A stretch of 64,000 nt of DNA, from contig JAZNLL010000027.1 of NCBI GenBank assembly GCA_045579045.1, positions 1-64,000 of the forward strand, written 5' to 3'. Positions 8,138-15,143 of this stretch are shown in pieces; the stretch's first letter is position 1, and each line of letters starts with the position of its first letter. Position numbers and translations under genes: made by a program. Source of the stretch: Avoscillospira sp045579045 (lineage in GTDB: Bacteria; Bacillota; Clostridia; Oscillospirales; Oscillospiraceae). The notes under the pieces were generated by a model. It was not told the origin of the DNA and searched no databases. It worked only from the letters and a program-made list of their open reading frames with translations.

Positions 8138-10426
8138 TCACAGCTGCTTTCTGATAATTTTACCGCTGGTGGTCTTGGGAAGGCTTTCCCGGAACTCCAC
8201 GATACGGGGATACTTATAAGGAGCGGTTCTGCGCTTGACGTAGTCCTGGATCTCCTTTTTCAGCTCGTCGGTACCCTTGAAGTCCTTCACCAGCACAATG
8301 CTGGCCTTGACCACCTGACCGCGAACCTCATCGGGAGCAGCGGAAACACCACATTCCAGAACATAAGGCAGTTCCATGATGACATTTTCGATTTCGAAGG
8401 GTCCGATGCGATAGCCGGAGGACTTGATGACATCGTCCACACGACCCACATACCAGAAGAAGCCGTCCTCGTCCTTCCACGCCAGATCGCCGGTATGGTA
8501 GAAACCGTCGCGCCAGGTTTCTGCGGTGACCTCCGGGTTGCCCTCGTAGGCATAGCTGAGGCCGCAGGGCAGACCCTTGGAAATATCGATACAAATTTCG
8601 CCGTTTTCACCGACACCCACTTCGTTGCCATCGGCATCCAGCAGATGCACATCGTACAGGGGCACGGGCTTACCCATGGAGCCGATCTTGTGGCTGGAAC
8701 CGGTCAGGTTACCGATGATCAGCGTGCTTTCGGACTGTCCGAAACCTTCCATGATCTCCAGACCTGTTGCCTTCTGGAACTGGCGGAAGACCTCCGGGTT
8801 CAGCGCTTCGCCGGCGATGGAGGCATGCTCGATGGAGCTGAGATCGAAGCGGCTCAGATCCTGCTTGATCAGCATGCGGTACATGGTAGGCGGTGCGCAG
8901 AAAGTAGTGATGCCGTACTTCTTGAACAGAGGCAAAATCTTCTCTGCATCGAACCGGTCAAAGTCATAGACAAAGATGGCAGCTTCGCACAGCCACTGGC
9001 CATAGAGCTTGCCCCACAGGGACTTTGCCCAGCCTGTATCGGAGATGGTCAGGTGCAAGCCATCGGGATTGACCTGATGCCAATACTTGGCGGTGATAAA
9101 ATGACCCAGCGGGTATTTATAGTTATGTGCAGCCATTTTGGGATAGCCGGAAGTGCCGGAAGTAAAGAACATCAGCATGGGATCGGAGCCGCAGGGGGCA
9201 TCCTCCGCTCTTGCAAAATTGCTGTTGTACATGGTGTATTCTTCGTTAAAGTCGTGCCAGCCTTCCCGGCTGCCGCCGACCATGATCTTCAATGCCAGAT
9301 CGGGACAAACTGCCGCAGCGGCATCCACCTCGGAAGCAACATCGCCGTCAGCCGTACAGACAACGGCTTTTACCTTACCTGCCGTAAAGCGATAGGAGAA
9401 ATCCTTTTCCTGCAGCTGATTGGTGGCAGGAATGACCACAGCACCCAGCTTGTGCAGACCCAGAATGGAGAACCAGAACTGATAGTGACGCTTCAGCACC
9501 AGCATGACGCGGTCGCCGCGCTTGATGCCCAGCGCCTTAAAGTAGTTGGCAGCTCTGGCGGATTCCTTTTTGATATCCTTGAAGGTGAAGCGGCGCTCGG
9601 TGCCATCCTCGCTCAGATGGAGCATCGCCAGCTTTTCCGGCTTCCGCTCTGCCAGCGCATCCACCACATCAAAGGCAAAGTTGAACTTCTCTTCGTTCTT
9701 GAAATCAATGGCGGTCAGCTTGCCATCGGTTTCGGTGGGAATGATGAAGTCGCGGTAGATACGACCCTGATCGTCTTCCCGATGGGACTGACGGACAGGC
9801 TTGGCCTCTGTGGCAGCCTGCTCTTCCATTCTGGCTGCCTGATTGCGCAGAACAATGGCATAGAAGGAGCAGTCCTCACCGTCTACGGCGATCATACCGT
9901 GAGGAGTGGAGGAATCGTAGTAAATACAGTCACCGGCACGGAGGACTTCCGTATGGCCGCCGATCTGGATGCGCATGCTGCCACTGATGACGATATCACA
10001 TTCCTGACCTTCATGGGTCACCAGTTCGATATCTTCATACTCGGCACCGGGACGGTAGTTCAGTTCCATATACAGGGGCAGTGCAATACGGTTGCGGAAG
10101 TCTGCTGCCAGGTTGTAGCCCACCATATGGTGTGCTTCTTCGATGCGCTGGCCCATGCCCTTTCGAGTCAGAGCATAAGAACGAAGCTTGGGGCTTCGGC
10201 CTTCCAGCAGGTCGCTCATATCAACGCCAAAAGAAAGGCTGCAATGATACAGGAATGCAATGCTGAGGTTCTGGTTGCCGCTTTCGCACTGCAAGTATTC
10301 TTCCACGCTCACGCCGACGCGGGAAGCCATTTCCTCCACGGTAATACCGGTGATCTCACGAAGTTCGCGAATTCTATCGGCAGTTTCCTTTATTTTATAA
10401 GTCATGCCGGTCATGTTCTGTTCCAT
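8138..10426 (-). CDS. XRE-HTH + cupin + AMP-forming acyl-CoA ligase fusion (copy 1, Val T-box operon)
   Basis: 762 aa from ATG 10426 (GAGGTG five bases upstream; a longer in-frame start lies inside the T-box terminator). Residues about 10-65 are an XRE-type helix-turn-helix ('ITVEEMASRVGVSVEEYLQCESG'); about 125-195 a cupin with 'HEGQECDIVISGSMRIQIG' and 'AGDCIYYDSSTPHG'. From about 245 on it is a full ANL ligase: 'FFTSGTSGYPK' near 420, 'EGFGQSES', 'YHTGDLAW', 'VGRVDDVIKSSGYRIGPFE', and the adenylation lysine in 'TTSGKIIRKQL' at the C terminus. The enzyme part should turn a carboxylic acid, ATP and CoA into acyl-CoA; isobutyrate is the expected substrate from context. HTH-cupin is normally a stand-alone regulator, so the protein may regulate as well as catalyse. 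First gene of the seven-gene operon; about 60% identical by eye to copy 2. Confidence 0.88.
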   Translation of the reverse strand: MEQNMTGMTYKIKETADRIRELREITGITVEEMASRVGVSVEEYLQCESGNQNLSIAFLYHCSLSFGVDMSDLLEGRSPKLRSYALTRKGMGQRIEEAHHMVGYNLAADFRNRIALPLYMELNYRPGAEYEDIELVTHEGQECDIVISGSMRIQIGGHTEVLRAGDCIYYDSSTPHGMIAVDGEDCSFYAIVLRNQAARMEEQAATEAKPVRQSHREDDQGRIYRDFIIPTETDGKLTAIDFKNEEKFNFAFDVVDALAERKPEKLAMLHLSEDGTERRFTFKDIKKESARAANYFKALGIKRGDRVMLVLKRHYQFWFSILGLHKLGAVVIPATNQLQEKDFSYRFTAGKVKAVVCTADGDVASEVDAAAAVCPDLALKIMVGGSREGWHDFNEEYTMYNSNFARAEDAPCGSDPMLMFFTSGTSGYPKMAAHNYKYPLGHFITAKYWHQVNPDGLHLTISDTGWAKSLWGKLYGQWLCEAAIFVYDFDRFDAEKILPLFKKYGITTFCAPPTMYRMLIKQDLSRFDLSSIEHASIAGEALNPEVFRQFQKATGLEIMEGFGQSESTLIIGNLTGSSHKIGSMGKPVPLYDVHLLDADGNEVGVGENGEICIDISKGLPCGLSYAYEGNPEVTAETWRDGFYHTGDLAWKDEDGFFWYVGRVDDVIKSSGYRIGPFEIENVIMELPYVLECGVSAAPDEVRGQVVKASIVLVKDFKGTDELKKEIQDYVKRRTAPYKYPRIVEFRESLPKTTSGKIIRKQL

Positions 10427-10444
10427 AATACACCTCAATAAAGG

Positions 10445-10716
10445 CAAAAAAGCCCGTCTCAAAGATTGATTCCTTGAGACGAGCTGTGATTCTTAGCCCG
10501 CGGTACCACTCAAATTGCATTTGCCTCACGGCAAATACCACTCATTGGGTGCCAACACACCCTAAGCACTGACGCAGCTGACGCGTGGAGGTTCTACGGC
10601 AAACGCTTTCTTCCTCCCGGCTCCGGAGCGACAAACTGCAGTTCCTACCATGGCTTGCACCAACCGCCAATTCTCTGAGGCAGAACTTCCGCTGTTTTTC
10701 TCCATCCTCGCTTTTG
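10445..10716 (-). promoter_or_regulatory. T-box leader with valine specifier (GTC), controls the ligase-VOR-dehydrogenase operon
   Basis: The minus strand has a stem I with AGAGA and GGTTGGTG apical elements, the T-box core AGTGGTACCGCGG (about 10498-10511), and an intrinsic terminator (GTCTCAAG...TTTGAGACGGGC then TTTTTT, 10445-10484). By alignment with the thrS leader in this window, the specifier is GTC at 10630-10632, followed by G-CTCC-G-GAG. GGAG on the 5' strand pairs with CTCC, as the structure requires. GTC is a valine codon. Known T-boxes raise expression when the matching tRNA is uncharged. The leader fills the otherwise gene-free gap between the two ligase genes. Confidence 0.92.
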
Positions 10717-10725
10717 GATGTAGGA

Positions 10726-10754
10726 ATCATACCACTATTTCAGAAAAATGTCAA
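10726..10754 (-). promoter_or_regulatory. Sigma-A promoter of the Val T-box operon
   Basis: On the minus strand TTGACA (10749-10754), a 17-base spacer and TATGAT (10726-10731), ending just ahead of the T-box stem I. Confidence 0.85.
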
Positions 10755-10783
10755 CACTTAATTCGTTACTGTGCTAAAGTTTA

Positions 10784-13051
10784 TTAGAGCTTATTGCGCT
10801 GGATCTTACCGGAGATCGTCTTGGGCAATTCCGTACGGAACTCCACGATACGGGGATACTTGTAGGGAGCCGTTCTGGTCTTGACGTAGTTCTGGATCTC
10901 CTTCTTCATTTCTTCGGTACCTTCGGTACCGGGAACCAGCACGATACAGGCCTTGACGACCTGACCGCGAACCTCATCGGGGGCAGCACAGACACCGCAT
11001 TCCAGAACGTAGGGCAGTTCCATGATGGTGCTTCCGATCTCGAAGGGCCCGATGCGGTAGCCGGAGGACTTGATGACATCGTCGGCACGTCCGACATACC
11101 AGTAGTAGCCATCTTCATCCCGCCAGGCCACATCGCCCGTATGGTACATACCGTCATGCCAGACATCGTTGGTGGCTTCTTCGTTGCGGTAGTAGCCCAG
11201 GAAGACACCGCAGGTGGGCTTGGGATCGGTACGGATGACGATCTCGCCGTTGATACCATCTTCCACAGGGTTGCCGTCGGCATCCACAATGTCGATGCCG
11301 TAGCCGGGAACCGGCTTGCCCATGGCACCGGGCTTGATGATGGCGCCATAGAGGTTTGCAATACCCAGAGTCATTTCCGTCTGGCCAAAGCCTTCGTGGA
11401 TCCGCAGACCCGTCGCCTTTTCGAACTGATAGAAGACCTCCGGATTCAGTGCCTCACCGGCAGTGGTGGCATGGTGGATGGAGCTGAGATCGTAACCGCT
11501 GAGATCCTGCTTGATCAGCATGCGGTACATAGTGGGAGGTGCGCAGAAGGTGGTGATGTTGTACTTTGCGAACATGGGCAGAATTTTCTCTGCATCAAAG
11601 CGGTCAAAGTCGTAGGTAAACACAGCACCTTCGCAGAGCCACTGGCCGTAGAGCTTGCCCCACAGTGCCTTGCCCCAGCCGGTTTCGGAGATAGTAAAAT
11701 GCAGACCGTCACGCTCACACAGATGCCAGTACTTGGCAGTGACATAGTGACCCAGGGCATACTTATAGGAATGGGTTGCCATCTTGGGATAGCCGGTGGT
11801 ACCGGAAGTGAACAGCATCAGCATGGGATCGCTGCCGCAGGGAGCATCTTCCTCCCGGACATAGCGACGGGAGAAGAGGCTGTACTCCTGATCGAAATCA
11901 TGCCAACCTTCTGCCTTGCCGCCGACCATGATCTTCGTCATGCTCATGCCGGCAGTCTTTTCTGCCAGATCGATCTGACCGGCCGTATTGCCGTCAGCCG
12001 TGCAGAGAACTGCACTCACATCTGCAGCCTGGAAGCGGTACACGAAATCCTTTTCCATCAGCTGATTGGTAGCAGGGATGGCGATGGCACCCAGCTTGTG
12101 CAGACCCAGAATGGCGAACCAGAACTGGTAATGGCGCTTCAGCACCAGCATGACGCGGTCGCCGCGCTTGATGCCCAGAGACTTGAAGTAGTTGGCGCTC
12201 TGGCTGGAAGCATCCTTGAAATCCTTAAAGGTGAAGCGGCGCTCGGTCATGTCATTGGCGACATGGATCATGGCGAGCTTCTCAGGCTCACGGCGAGCGA
12301 TGGCATCCACTGTATCAAATGCGAAGTTATAAGTATCTTCGTCGGAGAAGGTAATATTCTGCAGCGCACCGTTTTCGTCTTCCTGTGCATTGACAAACTT
12401 GTCGCACAGCAGCTTCTGCTGAGACTTGCCCTTGCGGCTCAAACCGGTATACAGAGGCTGGTCGGTGGTATCAGAAGCCATAATCATGGACAGGAACACG
12501 CAGTCCTGACCGTCAATGGCCAGCTGACCGTGAGGGGTGGAGGACTTGAAGAAGATGCTGTCGCCTTCACGCAGAGTCTCTTCATGGTCCCCGACCTTGA
12601 TCCGCATAGCACCCTTGATGACCAGATTGTATTCCTGACCGGCATGGGTAACGGTATGGATGGGCTTATTCTGCAGTTCCTCGGAATATTTGTAGGTAAC
12701 CCAGTAAGGAGTTGCCAGCTTCTTGCGGAACATGGGAGCCACGTCCTGAATGATAATGCCATCCTCACTGGCAGTCACCAGACCCTTGCCGCGGCGAGTC
12801 ACTGTATAGCCGGACAGCTTGGCGCTGTGGCCTTCCAGCAGAACAGTAATCTCAACACCGAAAACCTTTGCGCACTTATGCAGGAACGTAAAAGGCAGAT
12901 CCACCGTGCCGGTTTCGTACTGACGGTAGCTTTCTTCCGAAACCTCGGTCAGCTCTGCCATCTTCTGAGTGCTGTAACCCAAAATGTCACGCATACCCTG
13001 AATACGTGCGGCGATATCCATCAGCTGTGTTGTGGGATTCATGTTACTCAT
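10784..13051 (-). CDS. XRE-HTH + cupin + AMP-forming acyl-CoA ligase fusion (copy 2, Ile T-box)
   Basis: 755 aa from ATG 13051 (AAAGGG 9 bases upstream; longer in-frame starts lie inside the T-box leader). Same layout as copy 1: HTH about residues 10-65 ('YSTQKMAELTEVSEESYRQYE'), cupin about 125-195 ('HAGQEYNLVIKGAMRIKVG', 'GDSIFFKSSTPHG'), ligase from about 240 with 'LFTSGTTGYPK', 'EGFGQTEM', 'YHTGDVAW', 'VGRADDVIKSSGYRIGP' and C-terminal 'KTISGKIQRNKL'. Differences cluster in the N-terminal module and acyl-binding region, which fits a paralogue with another substrate. From the Ile T-box I infer 2-methylbutyrate. It has its own promoter and leader and is the only gene before the next leader, although read-through into the Val unit is possible. 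Confidence 0.88.
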   Translation of the reverse strand: MSNMNPTTQLMDIAARIQGMRDILGYSTQKMAELTEVSEESYRQYETGTVDLPFTFLHKCAKVFGVEITVLLEGHSAKLSGYTVTRRGKGLVTASEDGIIIQDVAPMFRKKLATPYWVTYKYSEELQNKPIHTVTHAGQEYNLVIKGAMRIKVGDHEETLREGDSIFFKSSTPHGQLAIDGQDCVFLSMIMASDTTDQPLYTGLSRKGKSQQKLLCDKFVNAQEDENGALQNITFSDEDTYNFAFDTVDAIARREPEKLAMIHVANDMTERRFTFKDFKDASSQSANYFKSLGIKRGDRVMLVLKRHYQFWFAILGLHKLGAIAIPATNQLMEKDFVYRFQAADVSAVLCTADGNTAGQIDLAEKTAGMSMTKIMVGGKAEGWHDFDQEYSLFSRRYVREEDAPCGSDPMLMLFTSGTTGYPKMATHSYKYALGHYVTAKYWHLCERDGLHFTISETGWGKALWGKLYGQWLCEGAVFTYDFDRFDAEKILPMFAKYNITTFCAPPTMYRMLIKQDLSGYDLSSIHHATTAGEALNPEVFYQFEKATGLRIHEGFGQTEMTLGIANLYGAIIKPGAMGKPVPGYGIDIVDADGNPVEDGINGEIVIRTDPKPTCGVFLGYYRNEEATNDVWHDGMYHTGDVAWRDEDGYYWYVGRADDVIKSSGYRIGPFEIGSTIMELPYVLECGVCAAPDEVRGQVVKACIVLVPGTEGTEEMKKEIQNYVKTRTAPYKYPRIVEFRTELPKTISGKIQRNKL

Positions 13052-13073
13052 TACTTTCAACCCTTTCTGGAAA

Positions 13074-13340
13074 ATAAAAAAACGCCTCAAGAATTTCTTC
13101 TTGAGACGAGTCATTCTATACCCGCGGTACCACTCAAATTGCAGCCGTAGCTGCCACTTCAGACTCCAATAAGTCCTATCCCTTAACGCGGGCAAACGGG
13201 AAAGCCTGGCAGCATCTGCTCGGCTCACCGGCTCGGAAGTGATGGGCTTTCGGGCAACAAACCGTCGACTCGCACCAACCGTCGACTCTCTGAAGATTCA
13301 TACACCTAGCCGTCTTCGTCACAGCCTTTTTCGATATGCC
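13074..13340 (-). promoter_or_regulatory. T-box leader with isoleucine specifier (ATC)
   Basis: Minus strand: stem I with AGAGAG and GGTTGGTGCGAG apical parts, T-box core AGTGGTACCGCGGG (about 13121-13134), and terminator GTCTCAAGAA...TTCTTGAGGC followed by TTTTTTT (13074-13112). The specifier loop reads ATC-A-CTTC-C-GAG with ATC at 13241-13243. Everything after the triplet is identical to the thrS leader of this window (ACC-A-CTTC-C-GAG). The 5' strand GAC-GAAG pairs with CTTC in both. ATC is isoleucine. Confidence 0.92.
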
Positions 13341-13343
13341 CAT

Positions 13344-13372
13344 AATCTACCACATTTCTTTTTCCTTGTCAA
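13344..13372 (-). promoter_or_regulatory. Sigma-A promoter of the Ile T-box unit
   Basis: Minus strand TTGACA (13367-13372), 17-base spacer, TAGATT (13344-13349). It is back to back with the Leu-unit promoter; only 35 bases separate the two -35 boxes. Confidence 0.82.
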
Positions 13373-13407
13373 TTCTTTTTTTGTTTAAAGCGAAAGAATT
13401 TTTCTTC

Positions 13408-13436
13408 TTGACAAATTGCAAGGTTTGTGATTAAAT
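13408..13436 (+). promoter_or_regulatory. Sigma-A promoter of the Leu T-box operon
   Basis: TTGACA at 13408-13413, 17-base spacer, TTAAAT at 13431-13436, followed by the T-box leader. Divergent from the Ile-unit promoter. Confidence 0.8.
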
Positions 13437-13439
13437 GCT

Positions 13440-13716
13440 TTCATACACATTAGAAAAAACGTTGACGGAAAATCCTTTCTGTTCAGAAGCTTCAGAGAGC
13501 CGGTGGCTGCTGCGAACCGGTGCGGAGAACAGATCGGTCTGCTTCCTGAGTTGGCTCTGTGAACCCGTTTCGGACGGTCAGTAATGGAGCCCGGCCTCCT
13601 CCGTTACCGGGATAGGACTTACTGGAGTCCGATGAGAGACCCCGTTCCGGGGTAATCAGGGTGGTACCGCGAATAATTTTCGTCCCTGAGGTCTTGTGAC
13701 CTCAGGGATTTTTTCA
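13440..13716 (+). promoter_or_regulatory. T-box leader with probable leucine specifier (CTG)
   Basis: Plus strand: AGAGAGCCGGTGG apical region, core AGGGTGGTACCGCG (13658-13671), and terminator CCCTGAGGTC-TTGT-GACCTCAGGG followed by TTTTTT (about 13684-13713). The 4-bp helix below the specifier loop is GGAA/TTCC here. The triplet one base before TTCC, and six bases before GAG as in the other leaders, is CTG (13539-13541). The base after it is C, not the usual purine, so the call is less certain than for the other two leaders; TCT one base earlier is the alternative. Confidence 0.9.
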
Positions 13717-13736
13717 TTCCAAAGGAGCTGTATATT

Positions 13737-15143
13737 ATGAAAATGATCAAACTGTCCGATGTCACCATGAAGCAGGTTGTCGACGGTTTCAGCCTGTCTT
13801 TCAAAGAGAAGATCGAACTGGCAAAGCTGCTGGATAAATTGGGAGTCTGTGTCATCGAACTGGAAGGCATCGAAAACGCCCGCATTGACAGTCTGCGAAT
13901 CAAGTCCATCGCTTCGTCTGTGACTAACAGCATTGTTGCCGTTCCCGTTCAGTTGACGGCAGACAGCCCCGCTCAGGTTTGGTCTGCTCTGCAGCAGGCA
14001 AAGCTTCCCCGCCTGCAGGTCTGCGGTGCCGTCAGCGCCGTTCAGATGGAGTATCTGTTCCACAAAAAGCAGGATGCCATGCAGAAAGCCATCGTGGACA
14101 CCATCACCGCCTGCAAGGCCTTGTGTGCCGATGTGGAGTTCCTGGCCGACGATGCCACCCGTGCAGATCCCGCGTTCCTCGCCTCCACTTTGAAAGCCGC
14201 TATCGCTGCCGGTGCGACAACCGTCACCGTCTGTGATACTGCCGGTTCCATGCTGCCTGCCGAGTTCGCTCAGTTCATCAAGGAACTGTATGAGGCCGTT
14301 CCCGAAATGAAGAATGTCAATGTGGGTGTCAGCTGCTGTAACACCCTGTCCATGGCTGATGCCTGTGCCATCGCCGCTGTCGGTGAAGGTGTCACCGAAC
14401 TGAAATCTGCCGCATATCCCATCGATGTTGCCAGCCTTGCCAATCTGGCAAAACTGCTGTCCGCCAGAGGGGATTGCTTCCATGTAAGCACTTCCGTTCA
14501 GATGACCCAGCTGAGCCGCATCATGGACCGTGTGTATCAGATCTGCCAGACCGGTAGCACAAAGGGTTCTGCAATGACCGCAGCCCAGACAGATTCCGAT
14601 ATTTATCTGACCGCCCACGACGACGTTGCAGCCGTGACCAAGGTTGCCGAACAGTTGGGTTACGATCTTTCTGAAGACGACAGCATGAAGGTCTATGAAG
14701 CCTTCAAGCAGATCGCCGCCAAGAAAGAACAGGTCAGCTCCAAGGAACTGGATGCCATTATCGCCTCTGCCGCATTGCAGGTACCTCCCACCTACAAGCT
14801 GGATACCTTCGTGATTACCTCCGGCAACACCATTTCTTCCACCGCTCATATCAAGCTGATGAAGAACGGTCAGCCCATGGAAGGTGTTTCCATCGGAGAC
14901 GGCCCCATCGATGCCGCCTTTGTTGCCATCGAAAACATCACCGGCTGCCATTACGAGCTGGATGACTTCCAGCTGCAGGCTGTGACCGAGGGCCGCAGCG
15001 CCATGGGTCAGACCGTGGTGAAACTCCGCAGCGGCGGCAAGGTCTATTCCGGCAAGGGCATTTCTACGGACATTGTGGCAGCCGGTATCCATGCCTACCT
15101 GAGTGCTCTGAACAAGATCGTTTATGAGGAGGAAGAAGCATGA
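13737..15143 (+). CDS. 2-isopropylmalate synthase homologue lacking catalytic residues (LeuA-like pseudoenzyme)
   Basis: 468 aa; AAAGGAG nine bases before ATG 13737. The HMGL-like barrel is recognisable ('SFKEKIELAKLLDKLGV', 'EFLADDATRADPAFL', 'AAIAAGATTVTVCDTAG'), and the C-terminal LeuA regulatory domain (about residues 345-468) is well kept ('GDGPIDAAFVAIENITG', 'AVTEGRSAMGQ', 'GKGISTDIVAAGIHAYL'). The N-terminal active-site motif that is TLRDGEQ in LeuA is 'TMKQVVDG' here. The metal-binding H-C-H-N-D is S-C-C-N-T (residues 199-203), and the later GERAGN motif is absent. Condensing activity is therefore unlikely. A leucine-binding regulatory or scaffolding role is my inference. First gene after the Leu T-box; overlaps the next gene by ATGA. 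Confidence 0.82.
   Translation: MKMIKLSDVTMKQVVDGFSLSFKEKIELAKLLDKLGVCVIELEGIENARIDSLRIKSIASSVTNSIVAVPVQLTADSPAQVWSALQQAKLPRLQVCGAVSAVQMEYLFHKKQDAMQKAIVDTITACKALCADVEFLADDATRADPAFLASTLKAAIAAGATTVTVCDTAGSMLPAEFAQFIKELYEAVPEMKNVNVGVSCCNTLSMADACAIAAVGEGVTELKSAAYPIDVASLANLAKLLSARGDCFHVSTSVQMTQLSRIMDRVYQICQTGSTKGSAMTAAQTDSDIYLTAHDDVAAVTKVAEQLGYDLSEDDSMKVYEAFKQIAAKKEQVSSKELDAIIASAALQVPPTYKLDTFVITSGNTISSTAHIKLMKNGQPMEGVSIGDGPIDAAFVAIENITGCHYELDDFQLQAVTEGRSAMGQTVVKLRSGGKVYSGKGISTDIVAAGIHAYLSALNKIVYEEEEA

Noticed and set aside
13531..13550. Serine specifier (TCT) for the third T-box
   Set aside because: It would give a purine after the triplet, but the 4-bp helix GGAA/TTCC and the spacing to GAG shared by the other leaders place CTG there. 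The downstream genes are leucine-related.
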